From Haliotis asinina (Eukaryota > Mollusca > Gastropoda > Lepetellida > Haliotidae): 64,000 nt of DNA. The stretch is taken from positions 57,459,673 through 57,523,672 of the forward strand of contig NC_090288.1 in assembly GCF_037392515.1 (NCBI RefSeq). Reading direction: 5' to 3'. The translations under genes were made by a program, and so were the position numbers. The notes beneath the pieces are model-generated. The model was not told the DNA's origin. It did not search any database and saw nothing but the letters and a program-made list of their open reading frames with translations. This document shows, piece by piece, positions 42,893 to 50,936 of this stretch (position 1 is the first letter of the stretch; each line of letters starts with the position of its first letter).

Positions 42893-44245
42893 CTATGTTA
42901 ACAAAACGTTCCTGAAAGAATCTATTTCAATGACATTATCGTATTCTTGATAACACACTAGAGTCACCGGGGTTGTTAAGGGTTCTGAAAAAAATATTTC
43001 AAGTCCAACCTTTCCACTATGTTTCAAATAGCTATGGCCTTCGTCGGCACCGAGATCGTGAGAAAAGTCGATAACATATAGAGCAAACCCTCCCTTAAAC
43101 TGTTCTGGCGTTATATTGTGTCCTGCATTTCTCCATAATCCGCCCGAGTTACGAAATAATTCCAGATAGGTTTCGTAAAGTCTACTGGTGTTGGCGCCGT
43201 AGTTAACCTCTAGTGTTTTTCCGTGAATATGTTGCCCGTTCAGTTTCACTTTCAGTGTTGTCAGATTGAAATGTTCAAAGTTAAAAGGATTTTTGTTAGC
43301 TGTACCAGCAAAAGCACTGTTTTCTACAAGTCCAATCACCATTCGCTTTGGCAAATCACCAGCCACTAAATGTTCACTATGATAATCTCGAACACCAGCT
43401 GAAATGTCATGTGCTGTAGTCTTAACACGACTTATAGGATATTTGACAGTGGTTCCTTTCTGTAGTGTCTTTATATGTAATTCGCGAATTTCGGGTGATA
43501 TTTCCACTTGTCTGACATAAAATTCGGCCCTGGATATTTCTCCTCTGTAGGTCCGACCATCCTCGGGATGCATCAACCAAAACGCACTTGAACTTCTCAC
43601 AAACTCTAGCTTTATCGGGACACCGTCTATCAAATACCTAGGTTGTAAAAATATATCACAGTGAAGTCGTCCGACCGATTCCACTTCTCTAGAAGGTACT
43701 GTAAGGTGCCACCCCTGTTTCATACCATCGTTACATCTCTCTTGTGTCATGTTCACATCATTCATTTTATTAGCCGCATCGATATACCATCCTTCGCATT
43801 TCATGAAACTGTTCATTGAGTCTTGATTGAAAGAGAGTAAGTTTTCAATGTAAGACCTGTAGGGATACGTTCCTAGAGATGGTGTTATTTCAGCTTGGTT
43901 TTGACCTAGGTGAACTCTTACTTCGCGGAATAGGCTGTGTAAAATATTGTTTACGGGTCCAACGCAGTCAGGTGGTAATGAATTACTAGGTCCATGAGCT
44001 CTTTCGTGTGTATCCGACCCATCTGTCTTTGATATTTTAAATGTTACACGTAAATAGCATTGGGCCAAGTCTATGTAGCTGTTAATAGGGTTTTGTATAT
44101 CAAATCGAATAGGACCATCACCCACAACAGTAGTGGTTGGACTATATCGTACCCACTGGCTATCTGTCATTGAGGTTACCACTCCCGGCACAGAAAATAG
44201 ATCTAATTCCGACTTGGTACATTCGTAGGCCTCTGAACGAATCAT
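42893..44245 (-). CDS. MCP (PY): Polinton major capsid protein
   Basis: 450 residues, beginning MIRSEAYECTKSELDLFSVP, with the N-terminal strand pattern (IRFDIQNPINSYIDLAQCYL) of double jelly-roll capsid proteins of the Polinton/adintovirus group. Its ATG overlaps the stop of the preceding gene by four bases (ATGA). Confidence 0.85.
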   Translation of the reverse strand: MIRSEAYECTKSELDLFSVPGVVTSMTDSQWVRYSPTTTVVGDGPIRFDIQNPINSYIDLAQCYLRVTFKISKTDGSDTHERAHGPSNSLPPDCVGPVNNILHSLFREVRVHLGQNQAEITPSLGTYPYRSYIENLLSFNQDSMNSFMKCEGWYIDAANKMNDVNMTQERCNDGMKQGWHLTVPSREVESVGRLHCDIFLQPRYLIDGVPIKLEFVRSSSAFWLMHPEDGRTYRGEISRAEFYVRQVEISPEIRELHIKTLQKGTTVKYPISRVKTTAHDISAGVRDYHSEHLVAGDLPKRMVIGLVENSAFAGTANKNPFNFEHFNLTTLKVKLNGQHIHGKTLEVNYGANTSRLYETYLELFRNSGGLWRNAGHNITPEQFKGGFALYVIDFSHDLGADEGHSYLKHSGKVGLEIFFSEPLTTPVTLVCYQEYDNVIEIDSFRNVLLT

Positions 44246-45519
44246 ATTCGTTTTCTCTTGTACCTCTTTTTCCTCTTTGATGATGTAGGCTGTATTGCTC
44301 TTTCGGCAGTTTGAACACTTTCTGCTAAAAATTCTCCCGCTCGCTTTTTTAAACTTCTCTTTGGACTAGCGCCACCTACTACTACATCCTGTATCACGTG
44401 AGATAGCTTTCGTGCCCCTGTTTTCAGAGCACGTTTACCTATCGTTTTCAACATGGGTAAAGCCATCCTCCCCAGTGCTCCCAAAATATTACCCAAACCA
44501 CCCCCTCCTTGATAGTATCGACCTCTGTATACAGGTATGTCCCCACCTATCTGAATCCTGGAACGTCTTCGTCTACGATGCTGTCGTAACATTATGTTCG
44601 TTTTTTTTTTGAAGTGTAGTATCACCACCGATCTACCACTTTGAAATGATACGGGTTCACCCGCGTCATCTCTTATATGTATTGTGATGTTCCGAATATT
44701 GTCGTAGCGTAAAGGAACATATTGCACCGGGTTGTAATCTTTTACGTACACAAAGTCATCCAACATAGTTTTACTTATTGGAACATGGGTTAGTGAGGGT
44801 GCTAGTACATGACCTACGATTTGATCTTCTATCAAGTCAGTGTAGATATATAAATTGTGAAAAGTGTGATCTTTTATTGAATACAAAGGTAGAGAGGCTA
44901 TTTGATTGTGGGTATATAAATGGTATATGTTTTCGTCAATTCCTGTAATAAATCCTAACAAACGTGCTAACACAGGATGTAATGTAATGTGCGCCTTATA
45001 CACCCTGACGTGTTTAAATTTATCAACATCATCGTTTGGAATTGGCGGAAATTCAAAACTGACTGTGTTGTTTTTAATCACCAGAAATTCCCATTCGACA
45101 GGGTACTGATAAAAATCTGACTGGCTAGTAGAATTAAGAAGCTGAAGACTTGCTGCAATGGATTTCTGGACAGAACGATTTACGGCGGCTACTAGCTGAC
45201 TACCCGTATAGTGTCCTTCGTTAATGTCAGTGGCTGTCGAGTGCGAAAATGTTTCATCTTCACTATCTTTTCTACTTGCGACTATTTTGGACATACACTT
45301 ACCAACAAAAGTAATTTGTAAGGAATTAAACGGGTATCTTACGTTTTGCCATGTCACGGGAATTTGCACTTGGCTTACGCCTACTTCCCATTCGTTTCTG
45401 TTGATTTGTAAGGGATAGGGTAGATCTGTTGTATACCTGTTGGCTATGTTGTCGGGTCTATTGTCCATGGAAGCATCGCTAGGTAACGTTACGTAAAATT
45501 CGTTATGTCTAGACTCCAT
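44242..45519 (-). CDS. mCP (PW): Polinton minor capsid (penton-like) protein with basic tail
   Basis: 425 residues. The N-terminal two thirds (EFYVTLPSDASMDN.., YPLQINRNEWEVGVSQVQIP) resemble the single jelly-roll penton proteins of Polintons. The tail has a Gly-rich amphipathic stretch (GGGLGNILGALGRMALPMLK) and a strongly basic end (KRKKRYKRKR), like core or pX-type peptides of adenoviruses. Whether it is one polyprotein cut by the protease is inference. Confidence 0.75.
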   Translation of the reverse strand: MESRHNEFYVTLPSDASMDNRPDNIANRYTTDLPYPLQINRNEWEVGVSQVQIPVTWQNVRYPFNSLQITFVGKCMSKIVASRKDSEDETFSHSTATDINEGHYTGSQLVAAVNRSVQKSIAASLQLLNSTSQSDFYQYPVEWEFLVIKNNTVSFEFPPIPNDDVDKFKHVRVYKAHITLHPVLARLLGFITGIDENIYHLYTHNQIASLPLYSIKDHTFHNLYIYTDLIEDQIVGHVLAPSLTHVPISKTMLDDFVYVKDYNPVQYVPLRYDNIRNITIHIRDDAGEPVSFQSGRSVVILHFKKKTNIMLRQHRRRRRSRIQIGGDIPVYRGRYYQGGGGLGNILGALGRMALPMLKTIGKRALKTGARKLSHVIQDVVVGGASPKRSLKKRAGEFLAESVQTAERAIQPTSSKRKKRYKRKRI

Positions 45520-45778
45520 CGTGGCTGCCTGTACTGTCTGAATCGGAACTAGCTATGTGGCTTGGAACAGGTGTGATTGTGGGATTAGGTAATAAATAAC
45601 CAACACAACTCGACAGGAGCGCGATCCACAGCTGTTGCTTGGAGGAGTCCTTTTCGTCTTTGAACATAAGATTCACTAAGCAGCTTATGAGTACAATAAA
45701 TATTGCTATAATCTGTACAGCAAATACTACTGCACTCTTGCTCACAGTCGACCCCCAACAATTCCAATGATTAGACAT
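45509..45778 (-). CDS. Polinton small membrane protein
   Basis: 89 residues with one long hydrophobic segment (AVVFAVQIIAIFIVLISCLV) and a second shorter one (LWIALLSSCVGYLLP), then a Ser/Asp-rich tail. Overlaps the integrase stop by 8 bases and the penton start by 11. Function unknown. Confidence 0.55.
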   Translation of the reverse strand: MSNHWNCWGSTVSKSAVVFAVQIIAIFIVLISCLVNLMFKDEKDSSKQQLWIALLSSCVGYLLPNPTITPVPSHIASSDSDSTGSHDGV

Positions 45779-46976
45779 CTAGTATCTTGTTTTCTGGTAA
45801 CCACTGATTAAATATCTTAGGATATCCTTTCCAAGATACGTATGATTCAGCCACTCCTGATTCGGGATTGATTCTCCTAGATAAAATTTGATCTATCTCG
45901 TAAATGTCCGGTTGTTTTACTGGCTGTAACTCCTGGCGGTAAAACGTACCATCTAAAGTATTTCCAGCATAGTCCTTCAACTTATATACAACTGGCTGCC
46001 TACCCAAAACGATTCTACTGACATAAAACACCTCGCTTGTCCAGTTGGACGTGTAACCTTTTTCAAACGCTTTCTTACTTTTACTTATTCTGACGGCGCA
46101 TCCCACCCGTAAGAGTATTATTTTCTTATCTGCGTTTGTGTGAGTTCTCTTCGAGGCGCTCATGAAATCTAAAACACGTATTTCAGTTTCGTAATCACCC
46201 GGACGTACATCTTTAGGACTTCTCCCTATAGTTCTGTGATAAGTGGAATTGTAACCTCGCACCAAATGCTGTAGGACATCTATGTATCTGTTTGACCCTT
46301 TTCTAGTAAAGTAACGCCACATACGTGTATTTAAAGTTCGCTGAAATCGTTCGACGACAGCACATTTTGTGTCTGGGTTTTGACTTGTGTAATAATAAGA
46401 GTGTAATTCTTTTTTCACGAAGGATTTAAACAAGCTGTTATTGAATTCACCACCTTTGTCACTTTGAAGACTCTCGGGAGTTCGCGGACTAGATCGTTCT
46501 AAAATACGTTTAAATGCATGTAATACATGAGAAGGTTGCTTAAGTTTCAACGGTTCAACCCATGCCATTTTGCTGAACACATCTATAACACAAAGTATAT
46601 ATTTATACCCATCATTTACAGACGCCTCTAGTGTCATTACTGTCAAGTCCATCTGCCATAGTTGATCTACTTTGCATATGGTAGATCTATACGTACCCCT
46701 TGGGAATGATTTGCGGACGTCCTTATGTAAAGTGTAGGTTTGTTGAGCCTCCAGCCACTCTTGTACCATACTTGAGTTGGGTTTGTTACCCTTTTTAGCT
46801 CGCTTTATAGCTGCCATAAGCGGTTTTACGGAACCATAACTAGCACTATTATTCTTGTCATAATAGACGCGCTTTAACCATGCCTCCCAGCTTTTACTTA
46901 GAGTACGCTGGTTCCCACGATAACCGTTTTTTCGAACGTTTAACCCTTTTCGATTTGGGTGTGTATGTGTCTTCAT
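45771..46976 (-). CDS. INT: Polinton integrase with chromodomain
   Basis: 401 residues. Retroviral-type catalytic core with the DDE residues at DLTVMTLEA..VIDVFSKMAW, QSDKGGEFNN and VVERFQRTL. The C-terminus is a chromodomain: EIDQILSRR..YVSWKGYPKIFNQWLPE, which in other integrases targets insertion to marked chromatin. Starts inside the preceding gene (83-base overlap). Confidence 0.92.
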   Translation of the reverse strand: MKTHTHPNRKGLNVRKNGYRGNQRTLSKSWEAWLKRVYYDKNNSASYGSVKPLMAAIKRAKKGNKPNSSMVQEWLEAQQTYTLHKDVRKSFPRGTYRSTICKVDQLWQMDLTVMTLEASVNDGYKYILCVIDVFSKMAWVEPLKLKQPSHVLHAFKRILERSSPRTPESLQSDKGGEFNNSLFKSFVKKELHSYYYTSQNPDTKCAVVERFQRTLNTRMWRYFTRKGSNRYIDVLQHLVRGYNSTYHRTIGRSPKDVRPGDYETEIRVLDFMSASKRTHTNADKKIILLRVGCAVRISKSKKAFEKGYTSNWTSEVFYVSRIVLGRQPVVYKLKDYAGNTLDGTFYRQELQPVKQPDIYEIDQILSRRINPESGVAESYVSWKGYPKIFNQWLPENKILDV

Positions 46977-47610
46977 CGTCGTGGCTGGGTTTGTTTTTTA
47001 TGCTGTCTTCAAGTTCTCGCCACCTGTTTCTGTTACCTACCATGTCCCTACTAAGTCCTTCGTCCTTAAGTAAGCTTAGAACAGTGTTCCACCCGGGAGG
47101 CGGAGTAGCTGCTGTCTTTCTCCTGGATAAATCACGAACTATATCGACAATACTGTGACCTTCTAACGGTTGGGTATCTACTGTTAATCTACCTAGTCGG
47201 TCCCACCCTAAGCGAGGATGTTTTGTAATTCGGCTCAGTATAGTTAAGGCAGTGTGTTTAAAGGATTTAGGTAAACCCTGTAATGTGTCGGTTACCACAT
47301 TAAAGTCCAAATGACCGTTTTGTGTAGATGCTTCGTGCACAGGCGGAAGTATCCCTGGACCATTTTCCCGTTCTCTGGCTGCATGTTGCATGTTCAATGC
47401 TCTTTCAAGCAATTCATTATACTTTTGTACACGGTCATGAGGGTTCTCGTGCTCTTCCAAAACATCCTGAATATTGTTTAAATTATTTTTTCTAGTTTGG
47501 GTTAACAAAGCGTTCTTGTTCAGCACACTGTTGTCAGTTGTTTGAGTCAAGCGATCGTATAACGTATAAGGAATTAATATCATGCGTTTAGAAAAGTCCT
47601 TGGACATCAT
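46894..47610 (-). CDS. Polinton protein of unknown function
   Basis: 238 residues starting MMSKDFSKRMILIPYTLYDR. The N-terminus is helical and charged, the C-terminus basic (PKSKRVKRSKKRLSW). Proteins with a similar MILIPY start are common next to Polinton capsid genes, but I cannot name the role. ATGA overlap with the gene before it. Confidence 0.6.
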   Translation of the reverse strand: MMSKDFSKRMILIPYTLYDRLTQTTDNSVLNKNALLTQTRKNNLNNIQDVLEEHENPHDRVQKYNELLERALNMQHAARERENGPGILPPVHEASTQNGHLDFNVVTDTLQGLPKSFKHTALTILSRITKHPRLGWDRLGRLTVDTQPLEGHSIVDIVRDLSRRKTAATPPPGWNTVLSLLKDEGLSRDMVGNRNRWRELEDSIKNKPSHDDEDTYTPKSKRVKRSKKRLSWEPAYSK

Positions 47611-47945
47611 GACACAATGCCCGTAAGGACCTTAATTGCGAGGGGCGCTAACACGGAAGCTAAAGCCCCGATAAACCCACCTTTTTGCTGGAGTATTCGT
47701 TTTTTCTCTTTAATCGTTACGGACTTACGACTCAGTCGATGCAATTTTGATCTGTACTTCAGCAGCTTTTCTCTCTGACTGACCGTCATCGGGAGATTAC
47801 CCTTAAATATATTGACGGCAACTTCACTCAGGGCATCTATAACCTCTTTGGGTAGCTGTCTAACTATGCTATTCCTCACTCGCGGATTTGTTCTGCACAC
47901 ATAATGCAAAATATCTGCATTCTTCTGAACCTTGCTTTTATTCAT
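47607..47945 (-). CDS. Polinton small protein, pVI-like amphipathic tail
   Basis: 112 residues from ATG 47945 (upstream codons in frame have no ATG). A helical, basic N-terminus is followed by the motif ILQQKGGFIGALASVLAPLA, a Gly-Gly site and hydrophobic helix seen in many invertebrate virus-like elements and reminiscent of adenoviral pVI, the membrane-lytic capsid protein. The GG could be a protease site; inferred. Confidence 0.6.
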   Translation of the reverse strand: MNKSKVQKNADILHYVCRTNPRVRNSIVRQLPKEVIDALSEVAVNIFKGNLPMTVSQREKLLKYRSKLHRLSRKSVTIKEKKRILQQKGGFIGALASVLAPLAIKVLTGIVS

Positions 47946-48283
47946 GATGATTCCCAAGGTTTGACCGGTGGAATGACTAACTTAAGTCTGCGTGGTGCAT
48001 TGGCGCGATCTGTATTATATACTTTAACAGTATTCTTATTTATCACGTGGTCAAATGCTTTTGAATCATGGTATCCATTGCTATCATTACAGCTTATTTC
48101 CTCCTCACTAAGGTCAGTTTCGCTACTACTCATTTCACTTTCGGAACTGGAAGACGTATAATCGCTTGTGCTGCTATCATCACTATAGCTGCTATCGTCC
48201 GTGTCGGAACTACTGTCATTACAGCAACTCATCTTTTTACGCGCGGCAAGCCACGACATGCTCGCTTGTTCACAGTCAGACAT
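47942..48283 (-). CDS. Polinton acidic Ser/Asp-rich protein
   Basis: 113 residues from ATG 48283. A run of alternating Ser, Asp and Glu (DSSYSDDSSTSDYTSSSSES) is followed by a short basic C-terminus. No domain recognised. A TATAAA (48315-48320, minus) lies about 32 bases upstream. The stop overlaps the next ATG (ATGA). Confidence 0.55.
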   Translation of the reverse strand: MSDCEQASMSWLAARKKMSCCNDSSSDTDDSSYSDDSSTSDYTSSSSESEMSSSETDLSEEEISCNDSNGYHDSKAFDHVINKNTVKVYNTDRANAPRRLKLVIPPVKPWESS

Positions 48284-48314
48284 GAGTGATTGGTACAAGT
48301 AGTTTGTAACCGTA

Positions 48315-48320
48315 TTTATA
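48315..48320 (-). promoter_or_regulatory. TATA box of left Polinton gene block
   Basis: TATAAATACGG on minus, about 32 bases before the first ATG of the overlapping block 48283 to 42420; spacing suggests a very short leader. Confidence 0.55.
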
Positions 48321-48329
48321 GGGGGAGGT

Positions 48330-48993
48330 ACATATCACACACTCCGTCAAATATGTTACTTCTCACACTTAATTCATCTGGCACAGTGGGAGTCAGATCT
48401 AAAAGAATATATGTATATGGTGTTCTTGTTGCTTTATAATAGGCATCTGGGATAAATGGTAGCTTTGTTGGAAATACTTGACGTGCTAGTGTTTCTATCT
48501 GAGAACTGTCTCAGAGGTTCTTGGAAATAACCATATGTGTACAATTCAAGCTAACTGATCTATGGTAACGCGTTTTATTAAATAAATTCTGTTGTAAGTA
48601 TATGAGCGCCACGTTCCTGTGACTCGACTTTTTTACAAACCACCTGAGTAGTTCTAATTCCTCCTCAGACGTAATATCACCTAGGAAATCATCCACGACT
48701 AGCCAGCTGTTTTTCTGAATGTACCCCTCCGCTTCTACCACACTATGTACGAAATATATAGCAACAGCGTGTCTTGCGCAAATATTCGATATTTCATCAC
48801 ACAGAGGTTGATGTTCGCTGAATACCCACACTATGACGTCCGGTTTAAAGCATAAAGGGAATTCCCCATCCAAACTTTGCAATAAGTTATATACAAAAGT
48901 GGTTTTACCGGCTCCACTGCATCCACTAACGAGTAGTCGAAATGGATGTGTGAACATAATAGTATCCCAGGGGACAATCGTATGACCAGCCAT
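48330..48993 (-). CDS. ATP: Polinton packaging ATPase (FtsK/HerA type)
   Basis: From ATG 48993. Walker A GCSGAGKTTFVYNLL and Walker B SWLVVDDFLGD, followed by the arginine- and serine-rich sensor region, identify the genome-packaging ATPase of Polintons. A TATATATA lies at 49028-49035, about 35 bases upstream. Part of the fossil; see the element entry for its state. Confidence 0.85.
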
Positions 48994-49027
48994 GACCAAT
49001 CCCTAACCTACTAATGTTTAAATGCGC

Positions 49028-49035
49028 TATATATA
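49028..49035 (-). promoter_or_regulatory. TATA box upstream of Polinton ATPase
   Basis: TATATATA about 35 bases before the ATG at 48993, in the same relation as the other Polinton TATA boxes. Confidence 0.5.
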
Positions 49036-49113
49036 CACCTTTTAAAGAACAAGAAAATAACACTCATGAAATAAAATTAAGCAGGTTTAATACATACTTT
49101 AAACAAGTGTAGG

Positions 49114-49671
49114 TTACATATGAGTTGAGTCCCACACGGACAACCCGTTTGGGTTACATTCTGAACACATAAAATAACCAAACTGGTTCATGTGATCCTG
49201 ATTCATGTAGCAGGGCACAACGTTCGAAAGTTCAGAGACAAAGTCCGGGATTGCGATAAAGCAGTTTAGAAGCTGCTTCAGCTGATCAACATTCAACTTG
49301 ATCCCTGGGTGTTTATGTGGCTTGATGGTATTCTCCTTTCCACACCAGTACCATTTGCGTATGTCCAATCCGGGGTATGTACTATCCATTTCTGCATAAA
49401 CATTTCCTCCAAGATGACATCTCAGTGTTCCAGGTTGTCTCTCCATTGCCTCTTCTATCCTGCTTTTGTTTGAAACAAGCTCCAACCAGCGTTGTAACGT
49501 CAATGCGATTCCTCGTTTCATAGGAAACCATCTTCCTCTCCCTTGTTCATATTCCCTGATGTGTATTTTCATCTCACCATTCCAGACCTTTGCCACGACA
49601 AAGACGTTGCCTCCAAGAGCCAGCTGACATCGTTGATCATCCCTTGAGAATATTGCTGCACTGTCTGCCAT
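49114..49671 (-). CDS. Protein with two PC4-like domains (Polinton)
   Basis: 185 residues. The first half (ALGGNVFVVAKVWNGEMKIH, IREYEQGRGRWFPMKRGIAL, TLQRWLELV) has the pattern of the PC4/Sub1 single-stranded-DNA-binding coactivator fold. The second half repeats it in weaker form (CHLGGNVYAEMDSTYPGLDI, then a GIKLN..QLKQLL end). A Cys-rich tail (FMCSECNPNG) follows. PC4-type proteins bind ssDNA and assist transcription or replication; a role in the element's replication is inference. Confidence 0.7.
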   Translation of the reverse strand: MADSAAIFSRDDQRCQLALGGNVFVVAKVWNGEMKIHIREYEQGRGRWFPMKRGIALTLQRWLELVSNKSRIEEAMERQPGTLRCHLGGNVYAEMDSTYPGLDIRKWYWCGKENTIKPHKHPGIKLNVDQLKQLLNCFIAIPDFVSELSNVVPCYMNQDHMNQFGYFMCSECNPNGLSVWDSTHM

Positions 49672-49707
49672 TGTGAAGCTGATAATTAGGTACAGTGGAC
49701 AGTTACA

Positions 49708-49713
49708 TTTATA
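49708..49713 (-). promoter_or_regulatory. TATA box of PC4-like gene
   Basis: GGGTATAAATG on minus, about 40 bases before the ATG at 49671. Confidence 0.55.
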
Positions 49714-49889
49714 CCCCTCATTGGTGAGCAGGCTTCATGTACAGACACGTAGTCTTAAACATGCAAACGATCCAAAGAAGATAAGATAGAGACAGTTAAT
49801 ACTACTCCTGAACGCTCAGATACGAGGAACAGTATCATAAATCCGACGCTTAGCAACGATCGTGTCACTCATGATAAGAGGATTAGCAA

Positions 49890-49890
<1 letters not shown>

Positions 49891-49933
<43 letters not shown>
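49891..49933. repeat. (CA)n microsatellite
   Basis: About 21 CA units at the point from which Polinton genes diverge. Confidence 0.95.
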
Positions 49934-49935
<2 letters not shown>

Positions 49936-50216
49936 AGATTCCTTGCCTCCAAAAAATATAATGTAGTCAAGTTATAAAGTGTTTGTTTTACGGATGCTGT
50001 TTGACAACTGATTCAGTTTTATTTCCATTTAACGAAACTTTGTTTTTATATTATGACCTATATGTAAACACATTCCAAGTAGGGTGTTATCTGTCGGAAC
50101 AAGTTGTAACATGTTTAAAGTGTCACGTGACACTGCACACCTATATAAATACAACTGTCTTTCCAGAGCATATCAGCCTTAATGTTGCCGTATCTTTTTT
50201 TTTTCAGCGTGGAGGT

Positions 50217-50921
50217 ATGGCATCGATGCATGAAGACGGAGAATCCAAACTCCTTGCTGACCACCTTGAGGAAGTTGAACAACGACTTGAACAGGAAGAA
50301 GATGAACTGTTAGCCAGTCATACAGCGGAAGTTGAGGACGAGCTATCCATGCTTCAACATTTGGACGAAGTAGAGCAGGAACTTGACGATGACATGTCTC
50401 TGCTTGAGCATTTGGAAGAGACCGAGGAGGACCTTGCTTTAGCCAGCCACATGAATGATATGGACCGACAGCCAGAACAGCAAGGAGCAGCCGTTGTTCC
50501 AGCCTATTTCATGAGACGGGTGACCAGGCAAAGAGCTCGACGATTCAGAGCAAATGCTGTAAATTTTAACGTGCAATTTAATCCTGCGTGGTTGCAACAA
50601 AAGAGACTCGAGGAACTACCTCAGGTCCTCAGAGAACAGTTCGATGCTATCATACAAAACCTGAGACTAGATGTGAATGGTCAAGACAATGATAGGATAG
50701 GTCTTGCCTTGAATCATCCGGGGTTAAATGTTCCCATTAGAATACCCTTTCGTCGGCTGCATGAATTGCATGGAGAGGATATCATGGCCATGGTAGAAAA
50801 AGTACACCAAAGCAACGACAATGCAAGGATTGATGCTGCCATGGACATTGAGTTCCTCCATGTAGAGGACCCGGATCGCATTGGCGAAGGGCAAGGACAC
50901 CGCTCCAAACACAGTCCCTAG
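50217..50921 (+). CDS. Polinton polymerase-associated N-terminal protein
   Basis: From ATG 50217 (MASMHEDGESKLLADHLEEV): an acidic coiled region with repeats of H-L-E-E-V/T-E, then a basic patch (RRVTRQRARRFR) and a conserved block (DNDRIGLALNHPGLNVPIRI PF) of the type found in front of the polymerase in Polintons. May hold the terminal-protein-like region that primes replication; inferred. Confidence 0.6.
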   Translation: MASMHEDGESKLLADHLEEVEQRLEQEEDELLASHTAEVEDELSMLQHLDEVEQELDDDMSLLEHLEETEEDLALASHMNDMDRQPEQQGAAVVPAYFMRRVTRQRARRFRANAVNFNVQFNPAWLQQKRLEELPQVLREQFDAIIQNLRLDVNGQDNDRIGLALNHPGLNVPIRIPFRRLHELHGEDIMAMVEKVHQSNDNARIDAAMDIEFLHVEDPDRIGEGQGHRSKHSP

Positions 50922-50936
50922 AACCTGGCTACATTT

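Larger units (their letters stand above)
49672..50216. other. Divergent intergenic region of Polinton
   Basis: 545 bp between the leftward and rightward gene blocks. Contains a TATA box, a (CA)n tract (49891-49933) and a pyrimidine tract TTTTTTTTTTCAG just before 50212 that could be a splice acceptor ahead of the rightward gene. Confidence 0.65.
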
